Shown: piece by piece, positions 53,824 to 62,905 of the stretch
Layout: each line of letters begins with the position of its first letter
Position numbering within the stretch: position 1 is the stretch's first letter
From: Parvibaculum sp963696585
Lineage (GTDB): Bacteria > Pseudomonadota > Alphaproteobacteria > Parvibaculales > Parvibaculaceae
NCBI GenBank assembly: GCA_963696585.1
Contig: CAVOKW010000018.1
Location: 75,169-139,168 of the forward strand
Reading direction: 5' to 3'
Length of the DNA: 64,000 nucleotides
Made by a program: the position numbers and the translations under genes
The notes under the pieces: model-generated
The model's input: the letters and a program-made list of their open reading frames with translations, nothing else
What the model was told of the DNA's origin: nothing
Database searches by the model: none

Positions 53824-54972
53824 TCAACGCGCTCCCACCGCACGAGCCAGACGCTCGATCGTGACAGCGCAACCAACCGCCGGAATGGGCGCGGCGGCAC
53901 CAAGGCTTGCCAGCAACCCGTCATAGCGACCGCCACCGGCCACAACGCTGTCTTCGCCGAGCGATGGCACCTGCAACTCGAAGACGAGGCCCGTATAATA
54001 TTCAAGCGTGCGGCCAAAGCCGGTATCAAAGCGCGCCGTCGACAGATCAATGCCCATGGCGCCGATGGCTTCAAAACGGGCTTCAAGCGCGGCGAGCGGC
54101 TTTTCCATGCCAAGCCCCGTGCCTTTAAGCAAGGCGCGGATGCGTGTAACGGCTTCGGCGGGCTTCATGGAGAGGGCCAGAAACGCATCGATGAGTTTTG
54201 CCGTAGCCGACGAGAGCGGCGCTGAGGTCTGATCGGCGGCCTGTTCCATCAGGCGCTCGGCAATCTCGTCAATGCTGCGCCCGCCCACAGGCGAAATCCT
54301 GGCAAGTTTCAGCACATCGGTGATGACGGCGCGCGCGCTTTTCTGATCGAGATCGTTCAAGGCGGCGAGCAATCCATCGCTGCGATCCGTCGTTTCCGTA
54401 TCGCCGCTTGCCAGACGCGCGACAAGCTCGCGGAAATAGTCCGGACGCCAGAAGTGACGCTTCAAACGCGTGCGCCAGCCAGTCGGTATATCGAGTTCGT
54501 CAACCAGGCCGTCAAACAGCGAGAGGTCACCCATGGCGATGCCGAATTGCGTGAGACCACCTGCCTTGACCGCATTGACGGCAAGCGCCAACGCTTCGGC
54601 ATCCTGTCTGGCGGTATCGCCCGCGCCGATCAGTTCGGCGCCGACCTGCACAACCTCGTTGGACTTGCGTGAGCCCTGCGGCTGGAAGCGATAGACAGGC
54701 CCCGCATAGCAAAGGCGCGCGACACCCCTGTCGCCGGATTCCAGATAAGCGCGGCAGGTCGGGATTGTCAGATCGGGGCGCAGGCAAAGCTCGGCCCCTG
54801 CCGGATCGTTGAACACATAAAGGCGGCGGCGAATATCCTCACCGGAGCGGTCGAGAAAAACATCCGCTGGCTGAAGAACAGGAGTCGCGACAAGGCGACA
54901 GCCCGCGCTTTCGAAACTCTCGCGCAGGGCTTTGGTCAGGGCTTCGACGCCCGAAAGGGATGACATGTTCAT
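53824..54972 (-). CDS. hisZ: ATP phosphoribosyltransferase regulatory subunit
   Basis: A 382-residue histidyl-tRNA-synthetase-like protein lacking the anticodon domain. Class II motifs are recognisable (LRPDLTIPTCRAYLE; GPVYRFQPQGSRKSNEVVQVGAEL), but charging residues are degenerate, as in HisZ. It binds HisG and mediates feedback control by histidine. It lies between hisS and hisG, with 3 bp to hisG, so the three genes form an operon. Confidence 0.94.
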   Translation of the reverse strand: MNMSSLSGVEALTKALRESFESAGCRLVATPVLQPADVFLDRSGEDIRRRLYVFNDPAGAELCLRPDLTIPTCRAYLESGDRGVARLCYAGPVYRFQPQGSRKSNEVVQVGAELIGAGDTARQDAEALALAVNAVKAGGLTQFGIAMGDLSLFDGLVDELDIPTGWRTRLKRHFWRPDYFRELVARLASGDTETTDRSDGLLAALNDLDQKSARAVITDVLKLARISPVGGRSIDEIAERLMEQAADQTSAPLSSATAKLIDAFLALSMKPAEAVTRIRALLKGTGLGMEKPLAALEARFEAIGAMGIDLSTARFDTGFGRTLEYYTGLVFELQVPSLGEDSVVAGGGRYDGLLASLGAAAPIPAVGCAVTIERLARAVGAR

Positions 54973-55045
54973 CTCGTGAACCTTTGCCGCTTTCTGATGG
55001 CGGCTTATCTAGCATGAAAAGGTAAAGATCAAGAAAGGACCGGCA

Positions 55046-56542
55046 TCAGCCGCGATGATGTCGGGCGAGCATGGCCTTTACCTGAGCCACCAATTCAGAA
55101 CGGGGGATCGAGACCTGCGCAGGCTGCCCCTCGCGCCAGGCGGTATTATCCTCTATTTCCTTGGACATTTCAGAGCCCAGGATCAGATCCTTGAGGGTTA
55201 CGACACCCTGCGCATGCTCGTCCTCGCCCTCGATCACGGCAATGGGGCTGCCGCGACGGTCGGCATATTTCATCTGGGCGCGCATGCCCGAACCACCCAG
55301 ATACATTTCGGCGCGAATGCCCGCCCGGCGCAGCTCGCTGACCATGGCCTGATAATCCGCCATGCGGGCGGCATCGAGGGTCAGCACGACGACAGGAGCG
55401 GTCAGATCATCGGGCGCCGTGCCGCCGATCAGTTCAAGGGCGGCCTGCAGACGGCTGACGCCAATCGAGAAACCCGTTGCCGGAACCTTCACGCCGCGAA
55501 AGCGTTCGACGAGGCCGTCATAACGACCGCCCGAACCAACCGAACCGAAGCGCACGGGATTGCCCTTCTCGTCTCTGGTTTCGATCAGGAGATCAGATTC
55601 AAAAACGGGACCGGTGTAATAGCCAAGGCCGCGCACGATCCATGAATTATATTCGATGCGATCAGTGCCATAGCCAGCCGCTGTAAAGAGCGCGTCCATT
55701 TCGGCCAGTTCGGCGATGCCTTCGGCACCAATCACACTATCGCCGACAACGCGCGACCACCCGGCAAGCACGGAGGCGCGATCTGTTTCGCCTGCTTCAA
55801 CGCCCGACTCGACATAGTCGAGCACCTTGGCAATCGCCTCGGCTGCCAGACCCGCACCTTTGGTGAAGTCGCCGGACTCATCCTTACGGCCAGCGCCGAG
55901 CAAGAGATCAACCCCCTTGCGGCCCAGACGATCATATTTATCAATGGCGCGCAGCACGGTGCCATGCGTGGCACCCGCCGTGATGCCGATGCTTTCGAGC
56001 AGGCCGTCGAGGATTTTGCGATTGTTGACGCGGATACGATATTGGCCGCGCGCAATCCCCAAGGCTTCAAGGCAATCTGCGCCCATCATGCACATCTCGG
56101 CATCGGCCGCGACACCGGGGGCGGCGACCGTGTCGGCATCAAACTGGGTGAACTGGCGGAAGCGACCGGGACCGGGCTTTTCATTGCGCCATACGGGGCC
56201 TGTCTGATAGCGGCGGAAAGGCTTTGGCAGGCTCTCGTAATTTTCCGCGACATAGCGGGCCAGCGGCGCGGTCAAATCGTAGCGCAGCGCCAGCCATTGC
56301 TCGTCATCATCCTGAAAGGCGAAAACACCTTCATTGGGGCGGTCTTCATCGGGCAGGAACTTGCCCAGCGCATCGGCATATTCAAAGGCGGATGTTTCGA
56401 GCGGATCAAAACCGTAACGCTCATAAACCTCCCGAATGCGCGCAATCATGCGCGCTTCCGCCCGAACCATGCTGGCGGAACTGTCGCGAAGTCCCTTTGG
56501 CAGACGCGCCTTGGGACGAAAGGTTTTTTCGGTCTTGTTCAT
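55046..56542 (-). CDS. hisS: Histidyl-tRNA synthetase (alphaproteobacterial type)
   Basis: A 498-residue class II synthetase. Motif 2 reads WRNEKPGPGRFRQFTQFDADT, which differs from the usual R-x-E-R-P...GR-x-R-Q-F-H-Q in the first half; this variant is found in Alphaproteobacteria whose tRNA-His lacks the extra G-1. GLGYYTGPVFE and GGRYDGLVERF are standard. Its 73-bp spacer from hisZ suggests one operon hisS-hisZ-hisG. Confidence 0.95.
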   Translation of the reverse strand: MNKTEKTFRPKARLPKGLRDSSASMVRAEARMIARIREVYERYGFDPLETSAFEYADALGKFLPDEDRPNEGVFAFQDDDEQWLALRYDLTAPLARYVAENYESLPKPFRRYQTGPVWRNEKPGPGRFRQFTQFDADTVAAPGVAADAEMCMMGADCLEALGIARGQYRIRVNNRKILDGLLESIGITAGATHGTVLRAIDKYDRLGRKGVDLLLGAGRKDESGDFTKGAGLAAEAIAKVLDYVESGVEAGETDRASVLAGWSRVVGDSVIGAEGIAELAEMDALFTAAGYGTDRIEYNSWIVRGLGYYTGPVFESDLLIETRDEKGNPVRFGSVGSGGRYDGLVERFRGVKVPATGFSIGVSRLQAALELIGGTAPDDLTAPVVVLTLDAARMADYQAMVSELRRAGIRAEMYLGGSGMRAQMKYADRRGSPIAVIEGEDEHAQGVVTLKDLILGSEMSKEIEDNTAWREGQPAQVSIPRSELVAQVKAMLARHHRG

Positions 56543-57016
56543 GGTCTTTGGCGTCTGGGGCGCTTTGGCGCCGCCTCATCAAGAATTGGAGGCATACCTA
56601 TCCCATGATCGGGGCGGGAACAAGCCGGGTCTGCGGCGCAAAATCCCAATCGAATCAGACAATTCGAAGCATGTCGGCGCGGCGGCAGGGGGGCTGATCA
56701 GGCTTGTCCCTGCTGGTTAAAAAAGTATGAGGCGCTAACACTTTATTCATCTTGGCCATCTTGCCGGAAAAACATCCTTAAGTCATTGTTATTATTCATA
56801 TATATCGCGATCAATGCCGCCTGACCTCTAGTAGGTCATGCACATTCCATCCACAAAATAGCGTGAGTCTTTACGTTCTGTTTACCAAAGCAACCGATCC
56901 TCAGGCTCAAGGGAAGATGGGGGTGAATGCCCGTATTAGTCTTCCTCCGGTTGTAGCGCCCCCGAGCTTTGACGGCGCCAGATGCGAGTTCAACCTTGAG
57001 CGATCCAGCGCCGAAC
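56543..57016. other. 474-bp intergenic region between hisS and the degenerate kinase
   Basis: This is the longest non-coding stretch outside the repeat block. It holds divergent promoters for hisS and the kinase gene. From about 56710 to 56880 it is AT-rich. One perfect inverted repeat, TGACCT-N5-AGGTCA, lies at 56822-56838. No tRNA or known riboswitch was recognised, and a T-box or leader peptide with His codons was not seen. Confidence 0.5.
56822..56838. promoter_or_regulatory. Inverted repeat TGACCT-N5-AGGTCA
   Basis: Perfect 6-bp arms within the AT-rich part of the hisS/kinase spacer, 179 bp upstream of the kinase start. Possibly a transcription factor site; the factor is unknown. Confidence 0.4.
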
Positions 57017-58591
57017 ATGAGCGACAACATGATCCCCTTCCCGGCTCCCAGAACGCTTCGCGGCGTCAGCGGCGGGATGATGGGCGCACCGCTCTCGACA
57101 TCTGATGTCGAGCTTTTTCCGCTGAGCGTGCATGTGGTGAGCCGCTCACGCGCGCTTTGCGAAGGTTTGAGCGAACTTGCCCGCCAGGGTTCAACCGGGC
57201 CTTTGCAACTGACATTTTCCGATCCTGATGAAGGCATGGACCCGCTGCTCGTGCCGGGTGTTGATGCCATCGTGATTGATCTGGGTGCTGGTCACAGCGC
57301 CGATCTGGCGCTCTTGCGCCGCGCCGTGGCGTTGGGGCCTGATGCGCCGGTTCTGGCCGTGGGTCATGATGATCCGATCCTGCAAATGAAAGCGATGCAG
57401 ACGGGGGCGGAGGATTGTCTCGTCGCGGACCTGCTCGCACCGCGTCACATTGGTCTGGCCCTGCGCCGCGCGGTTCAGCGCCGCAAGACACGCGAAGCCC
57501 AGCCACGTCCGAGCATCACGACGACGCGCAAGGAAAATACACCCGCCGTGACGCTGGTGCAGGAAAGCGCTGAAGCCATTGTCATTCTGGACACGAATGG
57601 CCTCGTCAAGTTTTTGAACAGCGCAGCCGAAGACATGCTGGGCCGCAAGAGCGCCGAGCTGATTGGCAAGCCTTTTGGTCTGCCTTGTGAACCCGGCGAG
57701 AGCGAAGTTGCCCTGACACGCCCCGATGGCGACAACCGGCTCGCGGAAATGCGCGTTGTCGAAACGAGGTGGGGCGGTGTTCCCGCGCGTGTTGCGGCCC
57801 TCAACGACGTGACCGTGCGGCGCAAACTCGAAGAAACCATGGCTGTCGCCAGGGCCCAGAGCAACGAGACCAAACAGCGCAGCCAGAGCTTTTTTTCCAA
57901 TGTGAATCACGATCTGCGCACACCGCTCACCCATATCATCGGTTTTTCGGAACTGATGAAAGATGAGCAGCTTGGGCCCATGGGCTCGGCGCGCTATCGC
58001 GACTATGCGCGCGACATTCATTCCAGCGGCACGATGCTACTCGACATGATCGAAGACCTGCTCGGCATTGCCGAAGCGGAAACCGAGAACATCAATCTGA
58101 CGAATGAGATCTGCAATCTCGCTCAATTGGCCGAAATTGCCGTGACCAGTCAGCGCCAACATGCCAGCGAAGAGGGCGTGAGCCTCGAAATCGATTGTCC
58201 GGCGCGACTGCCCGGTTTGCGCGGTGATGCGCGGCGATTGCGGCAGGCGCTTTTCCGTTTGTTGACGGAAGCCATTCATTGTGCGCGTCGCGGCGAAACG
58301 CTTCGCCTCACCTTGCGTGAGCAGGCAGGTGGCATTGCCCTGATGCTGCATGAGGTCAGCCATGGCGGCACGCAAGCTGACCTGTTGCCCCCGACGACGA
58401 CGCGCAACAAGGAAGACCCCTTTGTCAGCGCCGAAGACAGCGGCATGGCGCGCGAGGACAGCCTGGCCTTGTCACTGACACGCAAGATTGTCGAAATGCA
58501 TGGCGGCAAGCTCAGCATGGCAGACAATGCACAAGGTCGCGGGCCCCTCGCCATCACCCTGCAATTCCCGGCTGATCGCGTCATACGCTGA
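57017..58591 (+). CDS. Sensor histidine kinase-like protein with degenerate ATP-binding domain
   Basis: A 524-residue soluble protein. An N-terminal receiver-like domain (about residues 30-155; VDAIVIDLGAG holds the acid-like Asp) is followed by PAS (AEAIVILDTNGLVKFLNSA) and HisKA with NVNHDLRTPLTHIIGFSEL (His298). The HATPase domain is abnormal: the N-box reads RLLTEAIHCARRG (the Mg-binding Asn is replaced by Glu), the G1 DxGxG is missing and G2 GTGLGLA is DSLALSL. It probably cannot bind ATP normally. Start: ATG 57017; a TTG at 56969 would add 16 residues. Confidence 0.85.
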   Translation: MSDNMIPFPAPRTLRGVSGGMMGAPLSTSDVELFPLSVHVVSRSRALCEGLSELARQGSTGPLQLTFSDPDEGMDPLLVPGVDAIVIDLGAGHSADLALLRRAVALGPDAPVLAVGHDDPILQMKAMQTGAEDCLVADLLAPRHIGLALRRAVQRRKTREAQPRPSITTTRKENTPAVTLVQESAEAIVILDTNGLVKFLNSAAEDMLGRKSAELIGKPFGLPCEPGESEVALTRPDGDNRLAEMRVVETRWGGVPARVAALNDVTVRRKLEETMAVARAQSNETKQRSQSFFSNVNHDLRTPLTHIIGFSELMKDEQLGPMGSARYRDYARDIHSSGTMLLDMIEDLLGIAEAETENINLTNEICNLAQLAEIAVTSQRQHASEEGVSLEIDCPARLPGLRGDARRLRQALFRLLTEAIHCARRGETLRLTLREQAGGIALMLHEVSHGGTQADLLPPTTTRNKEDPFVSAEDSGMAREDSLALSLTRKIVEMHGGKLSMADNAQGRGPLAITLQFPADRVIR

Positions 58592-58710
58592 ACCGCCCGA
58601 TATCCGCGTCATTTTGCGCTGCGGCAAAATGATCCTTTGCGGCTTTGTCTCATCGAAAAGAAGCGTGCAACGTCTTATAGTCGTTCGCGAATGGCAAATG
58701 AGGTGATGAC

Positions 58711-60096
58711 GTGCCGATGGTCGATGTCGAGATTTTGGCGAGGCTGCAATTTGCCTTCACCGTTTCCTTTCACATCCTCTTCCCGACCTTCACCATCGGG
58801 CTTGCCGCCTTTCTGGTGTTTCTGGAAGCGCGTTATCTGCGCAGCAATGACGATGCCTATCTGCGGCTCTATCGCTTCTGGGTCAAAATCTTTGCGCTCA
58901 CCTTCGGCATGGGTGTCGTATCGGGTCTCGTTCTCTCCTATCAATTCGGCACCAACTGGTCGGAATTCTCGCGCATTTCCGGTCCCGTGCTGGGGCCCTT
59001 GATCGGCTTTGAGGTGCTGACCGCCTTTTTCCTTGAGGCTGGCTTTCTTGGCGTCATGCTTTTCGGGTGGGACAAGGTCGGCCCGCGGCTCCATTTCCTT
59101 GCGACATGCCTTGTCGGCTTTGGCACATCGCTCTCGGCCTTCTGGATTCTCTCGGCCAACAGCTGGATGCAGACGCCTGCGGGTGCGCATATTGACCCCG
59201 TTCTTGGCAGCTATGTGGCGGATGACTGGCTTGCCATCATCTTCAATCCGTCCTTCATCTATCGCTTCGCTCATATGATGACGGCCTCGATGTTGACGAC
59301 ATCGCTGGTCGTTGCCGGGATTTCCGCATTTTTCCTGCTGCGTGGCGATGACAAGGCGCTGGCGCAGCGCGGGTATTCGATTGCCCTTTGGGCGTTGGTC
59401 ATACTCGCCCCCTTGCAGATTTTTCTTGGCGACCAGCATGGCCTCAACACACTTGAGCATCAGCCGATCAAGGTGGCGGCCATGGAAGGCAATTGGGAGG
59501 CGCGCGCCAACGCGCCGCTCATGCTCTTCGCTATCCCCGATCAAAAGGGCGAAATGAACCATCTGGAACTCGGCATTCCGGGTGGCGCGAGCCTTATCCT
59601 CAAGCATTCATTTGATGGCGTTGTGCCCGGTCTCAAGGATGTGCCCGCTGACCAACGCCCGCCCGTTGCCGTTGTCTTCTGGTCTTTCCGCGTGATGGTG
59701 GGGCTTGGATTCCTGTTTCTCGGCATTGGTGCATGGGGGCTCCATGCACGCTGGCGCGGCACGCTTCATAGTAACAGGTTTCTGGCGCGCCTTTGCCTCA
59801 TGGCGACACCTGCCGGATTTGTCGCAACGCTTGCGGGTTGGTTTGTGACGGAGGTTGGCCGTCAGCCCTATACGATTTATGGCGTGCTGCGCACGAGTGA
59901 CAGCATCTCGCCCGTCGTCAGCGCCTCGGCAGTTGCTACCACCATGACGCTCTTCATGCTTGTCTATGGCGGGCTCTTTGGCGCCTATCTCTATTACCTT
60001 GTGAAACTTGTCAGAGCTGGAGCCGCGCCGCTCCCCGTTCCCGCTCCAGAAGCCATGCAAGGGGCGCGACCCGGCCTTGTCGTGCCCGCGCAATAA
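58711..60096 (+). CDS. cydA: Cytochrome bd-type quinol oxidase subunit I (CIO-like)
   Basis: A 461-residue membrane subunit with about nine helices. It holds hemes b and d; FTVSFHILFPTFTIGLA contains the first heme-ligand His, and FLGDQHGLNTLEHQPIKVAAMEG is conserved. The Q-loop is short, as in cyanide-insensitive oxidases, and the usual GRQPW reads GRQPY. Start is GTG 58711 after GAGGTG, or the ATG six bases on. It reduces O2 from ubiquinol without pumping protons. Confidence 0.95.
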   Translation: MPMVDVEILARLQFAFTVSFHILFPTFTIGLAAFLVFLEARYLRSNDDAYLRLYRFWVKIFALTFGMGVVSGLVLSYQFGTNWSEFSRISGPVLGPLIGFEVLTAFFLEAGFLGVMLFGWDKVGPRLHFLATCLVGFGTSLSAFWILSANSWMQTPAGAHIDPVLGSYVADDWLAIIFNPSFIYRFAHMMTASMLTTSLVVAGISAFFLLRGDDKALAQRGYSIALWALVILAPLQIFLGDQHGLNTLEHQPIKVAAMEGNWEARANAPLMLFAIPDQKGEMNHLELGIPGGASLILKHSFDGVVPGLKDVPADQRPPVAVVFWSFRVMVGLGFLFLGIGAWGLHARWRGTLHSNRFLARLCLMATPAGFVATLAGWFVTEVGRQPYTIYGVLRTSDSISPVVSASAVATTMTLFMLVYGGLFGAYLYYLVKLVRAGAAPLPVPAPEAMQGARPGLVVPAQ

Positions 60097-60118
60097 CCCC
60101 CGCTCAGGAGAAAGACAA

Positions 60119-61123
60119 ATGGACCTTGCTCTGATTGCGGCCCTGGCGATTGCCGCTGGTATTCTCATCTATATCGTGCTCGACGGTTTTGATCTTGGCG
60201 TCGGCATCCTGTTTCCCTTCGCGCCGGATGACCGTTCGCGCGACATGATGATGAATTCCGTGGCGCCTGTCTGGGATGGCAATGAAACCTGGCTCATTTT
60301 GGGCGGTGGCGGGTTGCTGGTGTTCTTTCCACTCGCTTATTCCATCGTGCTGCCTGCTTTCTACATGCCGATCATGGCGCTTCTCTTTGCGCTGATCTTT
60401 CGCGGTGTCGCCTTCGAGTTTCGCCATAGCGCCCATACGAGCCGGCATATATGGGACAAGGCCTTTTTCTGGGGCTCGCTCATTGCCGCATTTTCGCAAG
60501 GCGTGCTGGTGGGGGCATTGGTGCAAGGCGTGAGTGTTGTTGATCGCCGCTTTGCCGGCGGCATGTTCGATTGGCTGACACCTTTCTCATTGCTCACGGG
60601 GCTTGGCGTTGTGGCGGGCTATGGACTGCAAGGGTCGACATGGCTCGTCATGAAGACGGAAGACGACCTGCAGGATTGGGCGCGTCGGGCCGGTTTGATC
60701 CTTGGCGGGGCCTTGCTCATCGCGCTTGGCGCTGTCAGCATCATGACACCCCTGTTGCGGCCTGCGATTGCGGAACGCTGGTTCGGCGGCATCAATATCC
60801 TTTTCGTCGCGCCCATTCCGCTGCTCTCGCTTGGCTTTGCCGGGCTGCTCTATTACGGGCTGCTTGGACGGCGTGAAATTCTGCCCTTCATTTCCTCGAT
60901 TGCCCTCTTTGTTCTGGCCTTTGCCGGGCTTGGCATCAGCCTCTTTCCCTGCATTGTGCCGCCAAGCGTGACGATCTGGGAGGCGGCAGCTCCGGATTCG
61001 AGCATGATCTTCGCACTCACGGGCGTCGCCATCACCTTGCCTATGGTGCTCGGCTATACGATTTATGCCTATAGCGTCTTCAAGGGGAAGGTCAGCGCCG
61101 AGGGCGGCTATGCCAAACACTGA
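60119..61123 (+). CDS. cydB: Cytochrome bd-type quinol oxidase subunit II
   Basis: A 334-residue membrane subunit with about eight helices; IYIVLDGFDLGVGILFPF and GNETWLILGGGGLLVFFPLAY are family hallmarks. ATG 60119 follows CAGGAG and is 22 bp after cydA. The upstream open frame is not used. It ends inside the small DUF2474 gene. Confidence 0.96.
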   Translation: MDLALIAALAIAAGILIYIVLDGFDLGVGILFPFAPDDRSRDMMMNSVAPVWDGNETWLILGGGGLLVFFPLAYSIVLPAFYMPIMALLFALIFRGVAFEFRHSAHTSRHIWDKAFFWGSLIAAFSQGVLVGALVQGVSVVDRRFAGGMFDWLTPFSLLTGLGVVAGYGLQGSTWLVMKTEDDLQDWARRAGLILGGALLIALGAVSIMTPLLRPAIAERWFGGINILFVAPIPLLSLGFAGLLYYGLLGRREILPFISSIALFVLAFAGLGISLFPCIVPPSVTIWEAAAPDSSMIFALTGVAITLPMVLGYTIYAYSVFKGKVSAEGGYAKH

Positions 61124-61232
61124 GAAGCGCAGCGCGCGCGCGAAACTCTTCTGGTTTGTGACGCTCTGGGCGGCGGGCGTCCTCAGCGTTGCCGCTTTTG
61201 CCTATGGCTTGCGCGCCTTGCTCGGCCTTTAA
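61110..61232 (+). CDS. DUF2474/CydX-like small membrane protein
   Basis: A 40-residue protein with a basic N-terminus (EKRSARAKL) and one membrane helix (FWFVTLWAAGVLSVAAFAYGL). It overlaps the end of cydB by 14 bases in another frame and follows a cydAB operon, the usual place of DUF2474, a third subunit-like peptide comparable to CydX in E. coli. Its stop TAA overlaps the stop of the convergent regulator gene. Confidence 0.8.
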   Translation: MPNTEKRSARAKLFWFVTLWAAGVLSVAAFAYGLRALLGL

Positions 61233-62677
61233 GTCTTGTCGTGAACCGGCACGCCAAAGGGCGAGATGCCGCGCACATGATCTTCGACACGCAGGCGTCG
61301 CTTCAGGGGCGGGAAGGCACGCTGGGCGCAATCGGTGCGTTCACACAGGCGACAATTGACGCCAATCGGTGTCGCCGCCTTTTCATCGTCAAGATCAAAG
61401 CCGCGGCTATAGACAAACTTGCGGGCATGTCCGATTTCGCAACCAAGGCCGACGGCATATTGGTCGCCCGGCACGCCAATGCCGGAGCCTGCGCGGCTTA
61501 CGGTTCGCGCTATCGAGAAATAGCGTGTCCCGTCTTCCATCTGCACGACCTGCGTATAGATCTCGCCCGGCACGCGGAAGGCGTCATGCACATTCCAGCG
61601 GGGACAGGTGCCGCCAAAACGCGCGAAGTGAAAGCCAGCCGCTGAAAATCGCTTTGACACATTGCCGGCATTATCCACACGGATCAGAAAGAAGGGGATG
61701 CCGCGCGCGCCGGGGCGTTGCAATGTTGTCAGGCGATGGCAGACCTGCTCGAAGCTCGTGCCAAAGCGGCGCCCGAGAAGCCGCAGATCATAGCGTGTCT
61801 CCTCTGCCGTCCGGAAAAACGGGCCATAGGGCATGAGAAGGGCGGCGGCAAAATAATTGGCGAGCGCGACACGCAAATAGCGCCGGGCTTCGTCATCCTC
61901 CAGCCCTGAACTCTCGACAATGTCTTCCATGAGGCGGGATTGCTCGAAATAGCCGAGCTGATAGGCAAGCTGAAACGAGCGACCGGGCTGGTCGAGCAGT
62001 TCCGAGAGAAAAATCGTCTGGCGATGGCGGTCATAGCGGCGCAATTCACCCGAGACCAGATCGGCCGGCACGATGCGCGTGGTAACCCCATGCAAATCGC
62101 GCAGCGTATTGCGCAAGATCACATAGGGTTCGTCATTGCCTATGCCTGCCGAGGCATAGAGGCGCTCGGCCGCCTCATCAAGCGCGGGGAAGTGGTTTTT
62201 CCGACTATTGATGAAGTCGCGCACTTCTTCGAGCGGCAGGCCCGTTGCTTCGGCCCCTTCGCCAAGGTCACGGTCGGCCAGGCGCTCGGCCAGCATGGCG
62301 CTGTTGGTGGCGGCTTCCTGATAGGCGGCATAGAGATGCGAGACGGCATCCGCCAGCGCCGGGCTGACAGCCGAGACTTCCTTCAATTCCTGAATGGTGA
62401 TGTCGGTGTCGCGGAATATGGGATCGGCGAAAATCTCGCGCAGCGTCGTCAGAGCTTGCGCCTCGTCGTCGCCGCCAAGGCTCCTCAGGTCCACATCATA
62501 GGTTTCGGCAAGCTTGAAAAGGATCTGAACCGAGACCGGACGCTGATTGCGCTCGATCAGATTGAGATAGCTTGCCGAGATGCCGAGCTCCCCGGCCATG
62601 CGGGCCTGGGTGAGGCCGCGCTCGCGCCGCAAGCGCCTAATGCGCGGGCCGGCAAAGACTTTTTTATCTGACGCCAT
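61229..62677 (-). CDS. XRE-family regulator of short-chain acyl metabolism (ScfR/RamB-like)
   Basis: A 482-residue protein: an N-terminal XRE-type HTH (RLRRERGLTQARMAGELGISASYLNLIERNQRPVS, residues about 13-47), a middle domain with an ImmA/IrrE-like fold, and a C-terminal Cys-rich domain (VNCRLCERTDCAQRAFPP; DUF2083). Such proteins (RamB in Corynebacterium, ScfR in Alphaproteobacteria) sense acyl-CoA and control glyoxylate or propionate genes. It is divergent from malate synthase, which supports that role. Confidence 0.88.
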   Translation of the reverse strand: MASDKKVFAGPRIRRLRRERGLTQARMAGELGISASYLNLIERNQRPVSVQILFKLAETYDVDLRSLGGDDEAQALTTLREIFADPIFRDTDITIQELKEVSAVSPALADAVSHLYAAYQEAATNSAMLAERLADRDLGEGAEATGLPLEEVRDFINSRKNHFPALDEAAERLYASAGIGNDEPYVILRNTLRDLHGVTTRIVPADLVSGELRRYDRHRQTIFLSELLDQPGRSFQLAYQLGYFEQSRLMEDIVESSGLEDDEARRYLRVALANYFAAALLMPYGPFFRTAEETRYDLRLLGRRFGTSFEQVCHRLTTLQRPGARGIPFFLIRVDNAGNVSKRFSAAGFHFARFGGTCPRWNVHDAFRVPGEIYTQVVQMEDGTRYFSIARTVSRAGSGIGVPGDQYAVGLGCEIGHARKFVYSRGFDLDDEKAATPIGVNCRLCERTDCAQRAFPPLKRRLRVEDHVRGISPFGVPVHDKT

Positions 62678-62719
62678 GGCTGGAACCCATGCTGCGAGCC
62701 TGTTTCAGGGCAGAATAAT

Positions 62720-62762
62720 TTACAAGATTTACATTCACAACAGAAACTTACAAGAATCTTGT
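62720..62762. promoter_or_regulatory. TTACAAGA repeats and palindrome between scfR-like gene and aceB
   Basis: TTACAAGA occurs at 62720-62727 and 62748-62755; the second overlaps the perfect 13-bp palindrome ACAAGAATCTTGT (62750-62762). The 228-bp spacer is strikingly AT-rich here (TTTACATTCACAACAG and on). This is a good candidate operator for the regulator, controlling itself and aceB. Confidence 0.55.
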
Positions 62763-62905
62763 CAAGTTATTTACTTCAATTATATCAACGACTTAGTTTC
62801 CCCTATCCTCACGTCTGTTGTGGTTGTATGACCCTCTCAAAAGCAAGAGGCCCATAAAATGGCCCCTCTCGGGTACTTGCAGGAAGATTTTTGGAGGCTG
62901 GTCAA

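Noticed and set aside
56543..57016. T-box or attenuator leader for hisS/hisZ/hisG
   Set aside because: No leader peptide with consecutive His codons, no T-box core and no terminator/antiterminator pair was seen.
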